From positions 1 to 32,380 of the forward strand of contig CASJPF010000040.1 of the NCBI GenBank assembly GCA_949383255.1: a stretch of DNA of 32,380 bases. Direction: 5' to 3'. The stretch is from Lachnospiraceae bacterium (GTDB lineage Bacteria > Bacillota > Clostridia > Lachnospirales > Lachnospiraceae). A program made the translations under genes and the position numbers. Below, piece by piece: positions 7,602 to 15,987 of this stretch. The notes below the pieces were generated by a model. It made no database searches. It was not told the origin of the DNA and worked only from the letters and a program-made list of their open reading frames with translations. Positions within the stretch are counted from its first letter, which is position 1, and each line of letters begins with the position of its first letter.

Positions 7602-7692
7602 GTAATTTATTATACTCACGGCAGATGAAATTTGCCATGAATATCGCGCCAACCGCAGCCGCAAAGCGGCATATTTTCTTGGAGGTATCAAA

Positions 7693-8475
7693 ATGAAAAA
7701 ATGCTTATCTATACTGAGTACACTAATCTGCTGTATGCTGTTTGTCCTTCCTGTACATGCAGATATTATTTGGGAACCTGACGATTATTTCTATAATCAG
7801 CACGCCTCAGACTGCACCTATGTCAATCGTATGTTCACTGCAAATGGTCCCGACGGCGTTGTTATTGTCTACAAAAATCCTGAATCTCCACAGATTATCA
7901 CCCAGTTGGACAATGGCTTTCAAACCCATATTTCCTATACCTACACAGACTCAGATGACATTGTTTGGGGAATTTATGAAGGCTCTGATAAAACTGGCTG
8001 GCTACCAATGGATTATATGCAAGTGGTCTATGATAGTATTTCGTTTCGCGAAGAGCACGCTGCCGAAATTGTCAGCGAAAGTGGCGGGCTGAAAAGTCAA
8101 TATCAAAATAAAGAAATATATCTATGGAAATACCCTGGCTCTGAGGAATTTAACATAATCAAGACTGAAGATTTTCTGCCATCTTATAGCAGTGTATATC
8201 TTGATGAGGAAAACAGATGCTGGGCAAATATCAATTACTATTTTGGATACAGAGATATCTGGGTTTGTATTGACCAACCCACAGCCGATTTTACTACTCT
8301 TTTTCCTGCTGGTGCTCCACCAAAGGAAACTGCACAGACAACGGCAGACACCTCCACCGCCAAACGTATTGCACCAAAACAAAATATGACAGTAATTCTG
8401 TTAACCGTTATCTTAGTACTTGCCGTCGTACTTATCACTGCGGGACTTTTGCTAAAACTAAAACGAAAAAATTGA
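7693..8475 (+). CDS. Exported, membrane-anchored protein with two SH3-like repeats
   Basis: The 260-residue protein has a clear signal peptide (MKKCLSILSTLICCMLFVLP, cleavage near VHA-DI) and a single C-terminal helix at about 232-254 followed by KLKRKN. The exported domain is therefore tethered to the outer face of the membrane. Two related segments can be aligned by eye, about 56-108 (VIVYKNPES ... DDIVWGIYEG ... GWLPMDY) and about 140-195 (EIYLWKYPGS ... CWANINYY ... IWVCID). Each resembles a bacterial SH3 fold, commonly involved in wall or peptide binding. A Thr/Ala/Pro-rich linker of about 30 residues precedes the anchor. Good GGAGG ribosome site. The stop is 16 bp before the radical SAM gene. 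Confidence 0.68.
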   Translation: MKKCLSILSTLICCMLFVLPVHADIIWEPDDYFYNQHASDCTYVNRMFTANGPDGVVIVYKNPESPQIITQLDNGFQTHISYTYTDSDDIVWGIYEGSDKTGWLPMDYMQVVYDSISFREEHAAEIVSESGGLKSQYQNKEIYLWKYPGSEEFNIIKTEDFLPSYSSVYLDEENRCWANINYYFGYRDIWVCIDQPTADFTTLFPAGAPPKETAQTTADTSTAKRIAPKQNMTVILLTVILVLAVVLITAGLLLKLKRKN

Positions 8476-8491
8476 ATTAGGAGACTCTATT

Positions 8492-9199
8492 ATGTTAATT
8501 CTTGGACTACACAAAACGACTCTATTAGATTATCCAGGACATGTTGCAGCTACTCTTTTTACAGGTGGCTGCAATTTCCGTTGTCCCTACTGTCACAACA
8601 AAGATATTGTGCAAATTGCGGAATCGCTTGTCCCCCTTTCCGAGACAGAACTTTTTTCCTTCTTAGAAAAACGGCATGGTATTCTTACAGGTGTGTGTAT
8701 TACAGGCGGAGAACCCACTCTGCACTCTGATTTGCCCGATTTGATTCAGCGTATCAAGAGATTAGGTTATCTAGTAAAGCTTGACACAAATGGAACAAAT
8801 CCTGATATGCTAGAATCACTAATTTGCACCAATCTAATAGATTACTGCGCTATGGATATTAAGAATGCTCCTGAAAAATATGATGTTACTGTTGGCACTG
8901 CATCAAATAGTTCTTTTTTGGATTTATCTGCAATCAATAAATCTATCCAATTGCTAATTCAGCAACCGACTATTACATATGAATTTCGCACCACAATTGT
9001 GCAGGAACTTCACACCGAAGCCGACTTACAGGCGATCTGCCAATGGATTGCTGGCGCACAAGCTTATTTTCTTCAATCTTATCAGGATAGTGCAGGCGTA
9101 TTGCAGAAAGGATTTCATGCGCACTCTGCGAAAATTTTGCAATCCTATGTGACACTTTGCCGCCAATATATTCCCAATACTACATTGCGCGGTGTATAG
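8492..9199 (+). CDS. Radical SAM protein, anaerobic ribonucleotide reductase activase type (NrdG2-like)
   Basis: The 235-residue protein has the radical SAM motif CNFRCPYC binding a 4Fe-4S cluster, followed by CITGGEPTLH, the SAM-contacting GGE motif. The opening LGLHKTTLLDYPGHVAATLF is characteristic of the subfamily annotated as anaerobic ribonucleoside-triphosphate reductase activating protein. Such enzymes use SAM to generate a radical, usually installing a glycyl radical on a partner. No nrdD or other glycyl-radical enzyme is in the window, so its partner is elsewhere or the annotation is only by family. The AGGAG site and 16-bp gap tie it to the exported protein gene. The C-terminus YIPNTTLRGV is complete. 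Confidence 0.88.
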   Translation: MLILGLHKTTLLDYPGHVAATLFTGGCNFRCPYCHNKDIVQIAESLVPLSETELFSFLEKRHGILTGVCITGGEPTLHSDLPDLIQRIKRLGYLVKLDTNGTNPDMLESLICTNLIDYCAMDIKNAPEKYDVTVGTASNSSFLDLSAINKSIQLLIQQPTITYEFRTTIVQELHTEADLQAICQWIAGAQAYFLQSYQDSAGVLQKGFHAHSAKILQSYVTLCRQYIPNTTLRGV

Positions 9200-9219
9200 G
9201 TGGTCAAAAAAACTGACCG

Positions 9220-9261
9220 CTCATATAATAGATGCACAAAGCCGCATAAGGAATTATGCCG
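9220..9261 (+). repeat. Right copy of the direct repeat flanking the operon
   Basis: This is the counterpart of 5358-5401, starting 21 bp after the radical SAM stop. It includes a small hairpin GCATAA ggaa TTATGC. Just before it, GTGGTCA and TGACCGC (9200-9220) form a short stem that could be a weak terminator. Confidence 0.65.
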
Positions 9262-9268
9262 ATACAAT

Positions 9269-10069
9269 TTAGATTTCCACACGCTTCATATAGTACCCAA
9301 AACAGCCCCTATATACCTTCTTATCCGCATCCTGCTGCATCCGTGCCTCGCCATTCTCAAATCCCTCAAATCCAAACATTTGTGCGATACGTTGTTCACG
9401 CTCATAATAAACCCCTGGCACACCAAGATAATACTGAATTTCATTCTGCGTATAGCGAAACAGTAACAACTGTCTGTAATTATAGTATGCGTGCAGAACA
9501 AACGAATTTGCCGCCAGCTCATGATATTTAGCTGCCAGTATCACAGCATCTCTAGGCCGTATCAAGATACTTTGTGCTTCTGGACAAATATGGATTTCTG
9601 GGTACAATTTTAATAATTGCTGCCACTTGTCCTCGTGGATTTCCTCATAGAAATCTTGACAATACGCTTTCTGCTCTAAATTGGTCGCCTTATTTTCCGA
9701 CACAAGAACAGAACTATTGTTATATGAAACATTGCTATCCTTATCCTTTGGAACAATAACTGGCTGTTCTCGAAGCACACAGACACCCTTGTGCGTTCCA
9801 TACATTGGTATCTCAATCCGAATACAGTGCGCAAAATCTGCCTTGTCATTCCATTGAAATTTCATCATGCCATATCCGCTCTTGATTGGAATATCTCCCA
9901 TTAATATTTTTTCGTCATATATATTTGCAGCGTACACCCTACAACTATTACCGCATTGCTGCGGCACCCCTCTCAATCCCACATGAAATCCATCCTCCTC
10001 CACTCGCAGGAACCCAATATTGCGTTCCTTTTTTCCATTGTTTATATAATCAATATAAAAAAACTGCAT
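9269..10069 (-). CDS. Protein of unknown function (Lachnospiraceae-type DUF6128-like)
   Basis: A 266-residue soluble protein with no signal peptide or membrane helix. I recall similar Lachnospiraceae proteins under DUF6128, but this is from memory and unverified. Visible features are an N-terminal half rich in beta-strand-like segments (MQFFYIDYINNGKKERNIGF), a polar linker at about 112-130, and a C-terminal half with hydrophobic and aromatic helices ending in GVPGVYYEREQRIAQMFGFE and GCFGYYMKRVEI, probably the conserved part. The start is set by GGAAGGAG seven bases upstream; an ATG six codons earlier overlaps that site. It is monocistronic and convergent with the radical SAM operon. Confidence 0.65.
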   Translation of the reverse strand: MQFFYIDYINNGKKERNIGFLRVEEDGFHVGLRGVPQQCGNSCRVYAANIYDEKILMGDIPIKSGYGMMKFQWNDKADFAHCIRIEIPMYGTHKGVCVLREQPVIVPKDKDSNVSYNNSSVLVSENKATNLEQKAYCQDFYEEIHEDKWQQLLKLYPEIHICPEAQSILIRPRDAVILAAKYHELAANSFVLHAYYNYRQLLLFRYTQNEIQYYLGVPGVYYEREQRIAQMFGFEGFENGEARMQQDADKKVYRGCFGYYMKRVEI

Positions 10070-10160
10070 ATGAAAGCTCCTTCCCATTCCGTTCCTGCTA
10101 TTCTAATGTATGTCCATCCTCTTTGTTTTATGCTTTCAGAAACAGAAGTCGCAAGGGTCT

Positions 10161-10269
10161 GTGCAATCGAGCAGGGAAGACTTTCCGTATGCAATCGAGT
10201 AGGGAAGTCCGATCTTTCCTACTCGCCGCGCGACTCGTGCGCCGCCTTAGCGGCATATTTCCTCTGCAT
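10161..10269 (-). repeat. Dispersed CGAGTAGG-type hairpin repeat, copy 2 (partly duplicated)
   Basis: The stem CGAGTAGG (10196-10203) pairs with CCTACTCG (10218-10225). A partial tandem copy of its left half lies at 10162-10178. At 10255-10269 there is a 15-mer (ATATTTCCTCTGCAT) found again at 15863-15877. It directly follows the terminator of the CdaR-like gene. Confidence 0.7.
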
Positions 10270-10281
10270 CGGCGTGTGCAT

Positions 10282-10315
10282 AAAAATAAAGCACCCTCAA
10301 TTGAGAATGCTTTAT
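10282..10315 (-). terminator. Rho-independent terminator of the CdaR-like gene
   Basis: On the minus strand ATAAAGCA TT CTC and GAG GG TGCTTTAT pair over 13 bp, with two G-U pairs and an AATT loop, followed by TTTTTAT. It lies 11 bp after the stop codon. Confidence 0.85.
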
Positions 10316-10325
10316 CTCCTACAAT

Positions 10326-11411
10326 TTATTCCAAAGAATCAATATATTTCATATAATTTACAACCATCAGCGCAATTTTGAAGGTCAGCGCATCATCAAA
10401 CTTTCTGATATCAAGCCCCGTGGACTGATGCAGTTTCTCTATTCGATACACAAGTGTATTTCTGTGCACATAAAGCTGTCTGGACGTCTCAGAGACATTC
10501 AAGTTATTGTCAAAAAATTTCTGTACAGTCGTCAAAATCTCATCATCTAAATCATCTGGAATATTGTCGCCAAAAATCTCTTTCATAAAGATGCGACAGA
10601 GGTTGATTGGCAACTGATAGATTAGACGCCCTATTCCAAGTGTATTGTAAGCGCTAATTGCCTTTTCCATATAGAATATCATTCCAACATCACGCGCCAT
10701 CTTCGCTTCCTTATAGGACTTTGAAACCTCCTTCAACTCAGAAACAATAGTTCCATACGATACTTTTGTAATCAGCATCGCCTCTGAATTGAGCATGTCC
10801 ACAATTACTTGAGCCGTTTGTTCCACCTCGCCATAAGATTCCAGAGAACTAACTTCCTTGATTAGAATAATATTTTTCTGTTCTACAGCAGTCAGATAAC
10901 ATCCAGGCTGACCATCAAAAATATTCTTTAACATTTCCATAGAAATGTTATCCTTATCATTCTGTGGCTCAATTAAATATACCACACGCGGCACTTCTGG
11001 AATGATATGGAGTTTCTTAGCGCGATTATAAATATCAACCAGCAGCAGATTGTCCAGCAGCAGATTTTGAAAGAAATTATTTTTGTCAAAGTGCTCCTTA
11101 TATGCAATCACCAGATTCTGAATCTGACTTACTGCCACTTTTCCGATCATATATGCGTCGGCGCCGGAGCCTTTTACAATCAGCACATAGAGCACATCCC
11201 CGTCCTCGAGAATTTTCAGCATATGAAATCCACCTACAATCTGGCTGTCAGCTGGTGATGTGACAAAATTTTTCACCAGATCTTGTGATATATTTCTGCT
11301 GTCAAATGTTGCCGCCACCGTGATTCCTTCCATATCAATCACACACAGATCAATCTTGGTGATGGCTTTTAACTCGTCGATGCTTGTCTGAATTATTTGA
11401 TTTGAAATCAT
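10326..11411 (-). CDS. CdaR/PucR-family transcriptional regulator (sugar-diacid type)
   Basis: This 361-residue protein starts with a putative sugar-diacid recognition domain (about 5-130: QIIQTSIDELKAITKIDLCV) and ends with the PucR C-terminal HTH (about 300-355: NVSETSRQLYVHRNTLVYRI). The middle region resembles the GGDEF-like spacer of CdaR proteins. Members are activators that sense small carboxylates or sugar acids. The gene lies 89 bp downstream of the sugar ABC ATPase gene on the same strand, with a hairpin between them, so readthrough is possible. In Clostridia this pairing suggests that it governs carbohydrate uptake, but the inducer cannot be read here. An excellent terminator follows. 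Confidence 0.87.
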   Translation of the reverse strand: MISNQIIQTSIDELKAITKIDLCVIDMEGITVAATFDSRNISQDLVKNFVTSPADSQIVGGFHMLKILEDGDVLYVLIVKGSGADAYMIGKVAVSQIQNLVIAYKEHFDKNNFFQNLLLDNLLLVDIYNRAKKLHIIPEVPRVVYLIEPQNDKDNISMEMLKNIFDGQPGCYLTAVEQKNIILIKEVSSLESYGEVEQTAQVIVDMLNSEAMLITKVSYGTIVSELKEVSKSYKEAKMARDVGMIFYMEKAISAYNTLGIGRLIYQLPINLCRIFMKEIFGDNIPDDLDDEILTTVQKFFDNNLNVSETSRQLYVHRNTLVYRIEKLHQSTGLDIRKFDDALTFKIALMVVNYMKYIDSLE

Positions 11412-11447
11412 ATGTGAACCTCCCGAAAAATCTTATTGAATAATGAA

Positions 11448-11473
11448 ACCCATGTGAATTGCTTCACATGGGT
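11448..11473 (-). terminator. Hairpin between the ABC ATPase and CdaR-like genes
   Basis: ACCCATGTGAA and TTCACATGGGT form an 11-bp perfect stem with a 4-nt loop. On the minus strand only GTTTCATT follows, so termination is probably partial, or the hairpin stabilises the upstream mRNA end. Confidence 0.55.
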
Positions 11474-11500
11474 AACTTTTATCAGATAGGACTACGCAAA

Positions 11501-12613
11501 CTAATTTGTGATAATCTTCTCTGTCTCTTTGTCAAATACGTGAATCTTCTCGATATCAATTGCAAACTTAACCTTATCGCCTGGTCTAGCTGTTGTTCTG
11601 GGATCAACTCTTGCAGTGATTGGGAACTCTGCCAGGTCTGCATATAAGAATACTTCTGCACCAAGGAGCTCGTATACACGGATTGTTGTCTCAAAAGTGC
11701 TCTCAGACTTTGCTTCTACCATCATCTGTGAATCATAGATATCTTCTGGTCTGATACCAAATGTAACTGTCTTTCCGCTGTAGCCACCCTCAATCAACTT
11801 CTTTGATTTTGCAGGAGGAAGAGGAATAGAAAGTCCTGCTACCTTTAGGCTTGCTGTATCACCCTTTACATCTACCTTCGCATCAATAAAGTTCATCTGC
11901 GGTGATCCCATGAATCCTGCAACGAACAAATTCTGTGGCTTCTCATACAGATTCTGCGGTGTATCTACCTGCTGAACAACGCCGTCCTTCATAACAACGA
12001 TACGTGTACCAAGAGTCATAGCCTCTGTCTGGTCATGTGTAACGTAGATAATGGTTGTACCAAGTCTCTGATGTAACTTTGCAATCTCAATACGCATCTG
12101 TACACGAAGTTTTGCATCCAAGTTGGAGAGAGGCTCATCCATCAGGAATACTTTAGGATTACGCACGATTGCACGTCCCATAGCAACACGCTGTCTCTGA
12201 CCACCTGACAATGCTTTTGGCTTTCTGTCAAGAAGTGCTGTCAAGTCAAGGATTTTTGCTGCTTCCTTAACCATTTTATCAATTTCATTCTTAGGAACTT
12301 TTCTTAATTTCAGACCAAATGCCATATTGTCATATACTGACATATGTGGGTACAGAGCGTAGTTCTGGAATACCATCGCGATATCTCTATCCTTAGGCTC
12401 AACATCATTCACAACTCTGTCACCAATCTTTAACTCGCCGGAAGAAATGTCTTCAAGACCTGCAATCATACGAAGTGTAGTTGACTTTCCACAACCTGAA
12501 GGTCCAACGAAAATGATAAACTCTTTGTCAGCGATCTCAAGATTGAAATTCTTAACTGCCTCGAATCCATTTGAATATACTTTACAAACGTTTTTTAATG
12601 ATAAACTTGCCAT
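11501..12613 (-). CDS. Sugar ABC transporter ATP-binding protein (MsmK/UgpC/MsmX family)
   Basis: 370 residues with Walker A GPSGCGKST (about 37-45), signature LSGGQRQRVAMGRAIV, Walker B VFLMDEPLSNLD, the switch histidine region IYVTHDQTEAM, and a C-terminal TOBE-type regulatory part typical of MalK/UgpC. It energises CUT1-type oligosaccharide importers in the membrane. No permease or binding protein gene is adjacent, so it is most likely the shared orphan ATPase that serves several sugar transporters, as MsmX does in Bacillus. The ATG giving MASLSLKNVCKVYSNG is chosen for its GGGAGG site and family-typical start; 30 more upstream codons are open but lack similarity. Confidence 0.93.
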   Translation of the reverse strand: MASLSLKNVCKVYSNGFEAVKNFNLEIADKEFIIFVGPSGCGKSTTLRMIAGLEDISSGELKIGDRVVNDVEPKDRDIAMVFQNYALYPHMSVYDNMAFGLKLRKVPKNEIDKMVKEAAKILDLTALLDRKPKALSGGQRQRVAMGRAIVRNPKVFLMDEPLSNLDAKLRVQMRIEIAKLHQRLGTTIIYVTHDQTEAMTLGTRIVVMKDGVVQQVDTPQNLYEKPQNLFVAGFMGSPQMNFIDAKVDVKGDTASLKVAGLSIPLPPAKSKKLIEGGYSGKTVTFGIRPEDIYDSQMMVEAKSESTFETTIRVYELLGAEVFLYADLAEFPITARVDPRTTARPGDKVKFAIDIEKIHVFDKETEKIITN

Positions 12614-12826
12614 ATTAAAATGCCTCCCGAAAAAATGATTATTTTGTTTCGTTGAAAGTATCGTGCTACCCATACATTCTTTCAACAAGTTATTTTTTTG
12701 CATGGTTTAAGTATAAAATAAAATCACATAAATTGCTATGCCATAAATAAACAAAGATTTTTTAACGCTTATGTTACAATTGCTTATCAGTTCTGTTACA
12801 ATCCAAGTTTTCCCACATGCAGTGAG

Positions 12827-12865
12827 CAATTTGTCCAATTTTTTTATATAATTCTATACAAATTG
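12827..12865. repeat. AT-rich inverted repeat
   Basis: CAATTTGT and ACAAATTG are 8-bp perfect arms around a 23-bp spacer, in the 278-bp gap between the YesL-like gene end and the ABC ATPase start. A TATACT hexamer near 12714, on the minus strand, is a possible -10 for the ATPase gene, but I find no convincing -35. Nothing else is visible in the gap. Confidence 0.3.
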
Positions 12866-12891
12866 TACAATCCCATTTTGCCTTTTTTATG

Positions 12892-13668
12892 CTATTCCTC
12901 CAAATTGCTATTATTTTCCGGCACTTCGACGAACTTTCCATCTTGATATTGTTTTGCAGGACTTGGACTTTGTTCAACAATTCCCTGTTGTTCCCGTTCC
13001 ATGCGGTCACTTTCAGCAAATATGCCACTGTCTTGATTGGAGGACTTACTGCTGATATCAACCAGCGCTTCCTCATATCGCTTGAACACGCGCAGCAGCA
13101 AAAAAGACTTCAGATAAATCACCAGCCCAAACGCCAACAGTATCATAATTGGCAAACTCTGAGGTATAAAGTAGAACACTACCACGGGAACCGCATAGAT
13201 GACAATCAACAAAAATGCTGTTGGGAGGTGTGAGAGTGCCATCAAAAATGCATTTTTAATTGTATTTTTGACCGGATTGATAAACCGTGCCTGAAGCGGA
13301 AATAGGAACATCACTCCCAACAGAATCACAAAAGTCACTGCAATCATAGCAATCCGAATCCACTGCGCAAATTCAATGCCAGAATATAAAATAATGCGGA
13401 AATCCACTGTCAAAATCCCCAGAACTACAACAAGGAGCAACCATATTATCGTCCCCTGTTTAAAATTGTCCTTAAATGCCTTCCAAAATCCCCTCACAAT
13501 ATAAGTCTCTTCATTTTTTACCATCTTGAATCCCATATAATATGCAGCAGAGAAAGCGGCTCCAATCGTAAAGAATGGGATACTAAAAATCAAAAACAAC
13601 ACATTTAGTATCATGATATCCGCAACCTTATTTAGAAAATTCATCAATGGGCTGTCTAACTTAAACAT
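12892..13668 (-). CDS. YesL/DUF624-family membrane protein
   Basis: 258 residues with five to six membrane helices over about residues 15-195, then a polar acidic tail. The opening MFKLDSPLMNFLNKVADIMI followed by LNVLFLIFSIPFFTIGAA is diagnostic of YesL proteins. They are often encoded next to carbohydrate ABC transporters and two-component systems in Firmicutes, but their biochemical role is not established. Here it precedes the orphan sugar ABC ATPase and lies 24 bp after the HD-GYP gene, so it probably shares that gene's transcript. The tail of about 55 residues, rich in Ser, Glu and Pro, is longer than I expect. Confidence 0.82.
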   Translation of the reverse strand: MFKLDSPLMNFLNKVADIMILNVLFLIFSIPFFTIGAAFSAAYYMGFKMVKNEETYIVRGFWKAFKDNFKQGTIIWLLLVVVLGILTVDFRIILYSGIEFAQWIRIAMIAVTFVILLGVMFLFPLQARFINPVKNTIKNAFLMALSHLPTAFLLIVIYAVPVVVFYFIPQSLPIMILLAFGLVIYLKSFLLLRVFKRYEEALVDISSKSSNQDSGIFAESDRMEREQQGIVEQSPSPAKQYQDGKFVEVPENNSNLEE

Positions 13669-13692
13669 TTTTTCAATAATCTCCTCTCAGTC

Positions 13693-14946
13693 TCAAACAA
13701 GGCTAGTATATACCTGCTTGTAGTTGCGCAGAAGCTTTTGATGCGTAACAAGCGCCAAATCCGCTTTCTCTTTCGCCTTATCCATAATCTCGTCATAGTG
13801 TTTCAGAAATGTATCTGCCACAATCGCCTCATATTTCCCAGAAATAATGCCATTGTTGAGATCGTTGACAATCTCCTCCTTGGTATGCGCTGTTCTGTAA
13901 GGTTTTGGCTCCATGGAGTTCACCACCTGCTCCGAAATCTGCAAAATCGCTTCCTTTTGTCCCATTCCACTCGCCTTCAATCCCCGAGGATATCCATTTC
14001 CATCAAACCGCTCATGGTGTGCTGCCGCAACCTTAATAATCTCCTTTGACAGCTTCTTTTCAAGCGTCTTTTCCATAATTTCAACATGAGTCTTAATCAG
14101 ATTTTTCTCCTCGTCAGTAAAGGCACGCGGAACATTCAGCAACTCTAAAGGAATCGCAAGCATACCAATATCATGCAGAAGCGCCGCATAGTATACTTCG
14201 TTTTTGTCCAGCTCACTCAATTTTAACTTTCTGCCAAGCTCACGGCAGACATAGACAGTTGCTATCGTCTCTGACACCGCCTGCTCATCCTTCAATCCAG
14301 TACAGTACATGAGCATTTTTAGATACTTTTCCTTCTCATCATCGGACAAAAGTACATAGTCAAGACTTTCACTGTATGCTTCCCGATAGGTGTGATCGGT
14401 CAACTTTGTGAAAATATCATACTGTTCCACTGCCTCATCCAGCAGGGAACATACCTCCGGATCATACTTTGTTCCCGCATACTTATGAATCATTTTACAA
14501 TCAAATTTTTCTCCGAAAGAACGATGCCACACATCGACACTTTCCGCAACCTTCAAAACTTCCAATTCAAAACGATAGCGATAATCCATATCCTTTGTTT
14601 TGCTGTAATCCGTATGGTGATAGAGCACCATCTTGGACTGCTCATCCAGCGGTGAGAGATACTTTAGGAAAAGATAACCATACACAGAATGCGGTAATGG
14701 ATTTTTTGCCTCAAAGGTCAACTGCTTGCGCACGTCATCTGTCTTGTATGCCCCGATGTCATGCAAAAGTGCCAGTACCATAAAATCCGCAATCTCATAT
14801 TTTTCATAAGTCCCATAGGTTTCCAACATCTTGGCCATAATATAGCTCACCCGCATACAGTGATGCGCCATCGGTTTGTTCATCAACCTCAGCGTCTCGT
14901 AAATCAAATCTACCATATTTCTGCTTGTTATATATTCTACTGCCAT
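13693..14946 (-). CDS. Tandem HD / HD-GYP domain protein
   Basis: 417 residues with two HD-type metal phosphohydrolase domains. The first spans about 20-175 (AHHCMRVSYIM, then LLHDIGAYK, H62-D63). The second, about 225-400, has LLHDIGM (H258-D259) and the GYP signature HHERFDGNGYP (H310-P320). HD-GYP proteins hydrolyse cyclic di-GMP. Two features make activity uncertain: the usual HDIGK lysine is Met (position 262), and the late conserved Asp motif, normally DVFDAL-like, reads EQVVNSM. It may be a degenerate receptor or act on another nucleotide. There is no sensory or receiver domain. A GGGGTGG site precedes the ATG; it lies between the GNAT and YesL-like genes. Confidence 0.85.
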   Translation of the reverse strand: MAVEYITSRNMVDLIYETLRLMNKPMAHHCMRVSYIMAKMLETYGTYEKYEIADFMVLALLHDIGAYKTDDVRKQLTFEAKNPLPHSVYGYLFLKYLSPLDEQSKMVLYHHTDYSKTKDMDYRYRFELEVLKVAESVDVWHRSFGEKFDCKMIHKYAGTKYDPEVCSLLDEAVEQYDIFTKLTDHTYREAYSESLDYVLLSDDEKEKYLKMLMYCTGLKDEQAVSETIATVYVCRELGRKLKLSELDKNEVYYAALLHDIGMLAIPLELLNVPRAFTDEEKNLIKTHVEIMEKTLEKKLSKEIIKVAAAHHERFDGNGYPRGLKASGMGQKEAILQISEQVVNSMEPKPYRTAHTKEEIVNDLNNGIISGKYEAIVADTFLKHYDEIMDKAKEKADLALVTHQKLLRNYKQVYTSLV

Positions 14947-14999
14947 TTTTTTCCACCCCTTGCTTTTTCATTTAGAAACTATTCATAATGTATGATTTT

Positions 15000-15542
15000 T
15001 TAACAATTTCTGACTGTTTCATAAATTAACCTTCTCTGCATTGGCGTATACCGAATGCCATCCTTCGCCTGCTCTGTATTGGTATCTACAAATCCCATGC
15101 GATGATAAAAACCAGTCGCATATGGTGCTGCATTGACTGTAATATAATTATGCCCCTCCTCCGTCAGAACATAGCGGCTCACATACTCAATCAATCCCCT
15201 GCCAATTCCCATTTTGTGATATCTCCGATCTACAAAAAGCAATGATATATGTGTCTCGTCCCGCAGACTGATCATCCCGACCATTTGATTGTTGTCATAT
15301 GCTCCAAAAAGCTGATATACCCCCATAACAAACATTCTGTAGAGCACTGTATCTGTGATAAAATCCTGAAAGCTCTCGATGCCCTGCGGCGTGTAATCAC
15401 ACGCTTCAAACTGCATAAAAGTCCGCCATGCGAGTGCCATAGCATCATCCCATTCACTGCGGTATGCCGACCTTAAGGCAATTCTTACTGGCTTGATAAT
15501 GCCTCTGCCAAGTCTCCGCCTAACCTCCAATTTTCCAATCAC
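15000..15542 (-). CDS. GNAT-family N-acetyltransferase
   Basis: 180 residues with the GNAT fold. The acetyl-CoA binding motif is VDRRYHKMGIGRGLIEYVSR (R/QxxGxG/A form, about 109-128), with the typical ending NAAPYATGFYHRMGF in which Tyr is the usual general acid. The substrate is unknown; such genes acylate small molecules or proteins. The start is uncertain: the GTG used here overlaps the GAGAAGG site, while a TTG four codons later (base 15530) has 11-nt spacing. Upstream lies the tandem terminator-like array, downstream (53 bp) the HD-GYP gene. Confidence 0.85.
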   Translation of the reverse strand: MIGKLEVRRRLGRGIIKPVRIALRSAYRSEWDDAMALAWRTFMQFEACDYTPQGIESFQDFITDTVLYRMFVMGVYQLFGAYDNNQMVGMISLRDETHISLLFVDRRYHKMGIGRGLIEYVSRYVLTEEGHNYITVNAAPYATGFYHRMGFVDTNTEQAKDGIRYTPMQRRLIYETVRNC

Positions 15543-15629
15543 CTTCTCACTTATATAAAATTATTTTTCTATATGTAATTCGTACAACAACTCGCAAAAA
15601 ATCTAACACTCATTGTAATAGTATAACTT

Positions 15630-15823
15630 ATCAGAAGCTGCTCTTTGCTTCTGATAAAAGGCGCCCGTGCATCTGACTATAAGAAGCAGTTTTTGCTTCT
15701 GATAAAAGGCGCTGCTCTTTGCGCCGTGCATCTGACTATAAGAAGCTGTTTTTGCTTCTGATAAAAGGCGCTGCTCTTTGCGCCGTGCATCTGACTATAA
15801 GAAGCAGCTCTTGCTTTTTATAG
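15630..15823 (-). repeat. Tandem array of 59-bp hairpin repeats
   Basis: Two full units (15681-15739 and 15740-15798) are flanked by a shortened unit (15630-15680, missing about 11 bp) and a partial one (15799-15823). Each full unit holds two stems: AGAAGC...GCTTCT and GGCGC...GCGCC. On the minus strand GCGCC is followed by TTTTATC, so the second stem looks like an intrinsic terminator in the direction of the surrounding genes. The array is about 90-280 bp upstream of the GNAT gene. Confidence 0.85.
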
Positions 15824-15862
15824 TATAGCACATATTTATAGAATTGTATATTTATTCTGAAA

Positions 15863-15935
15863 ATATTTCCTCTGCATAGGGCTGCACAATCGAGTAGGAG
15901 AAACTTACTTCCCCTACTTGCCTCGCTGGATGCCC
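15863..15935 (-). repeat. Dispersed CGAGTAGG-type hairpin repeat, copy 3
   Basis: CGAGTAGG (15891-15898) pairs with CCTACTTG (15913-15920). The flanking CCTCGCTGGATGCCCATG is also found, inverted and diverged, in copy 1. The 15-mer at 15863-15877 is shared with copy 2. It directly follows the terminator of the HPr-like gene. Confidence 0.7.
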
Positions 15936-15940
15936 ATGTG

Positions 15941-15980
15941 CATAAAAAGAGCACAGACCCCTCAAGAAAGCCTGTGCTCT
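15941..15980 (-). terminator. Rho-independent terminator of the HPr-like gene
   Basis: On the minus strand AGAGCACAG and CTGTGCTCT form a 9-bp perfect stem followed by TTTTTATG. It starts 7 bp after the stop codon. Confidence 0.88.
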
Positions 15981-15987
15981 AAAAACG

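Noticed and set aside
12614..12703. 30-codon extension of the ABC ATPase
   Set aside because: The family-typical start MASLSLKNV follows a GGGAGG site; the upstream codons are in AT-rich leader.
15630..15823. CRISPR array
   Set aside because: The units are contiguous tandem copies with no unique spacers, and no cas gene is present.
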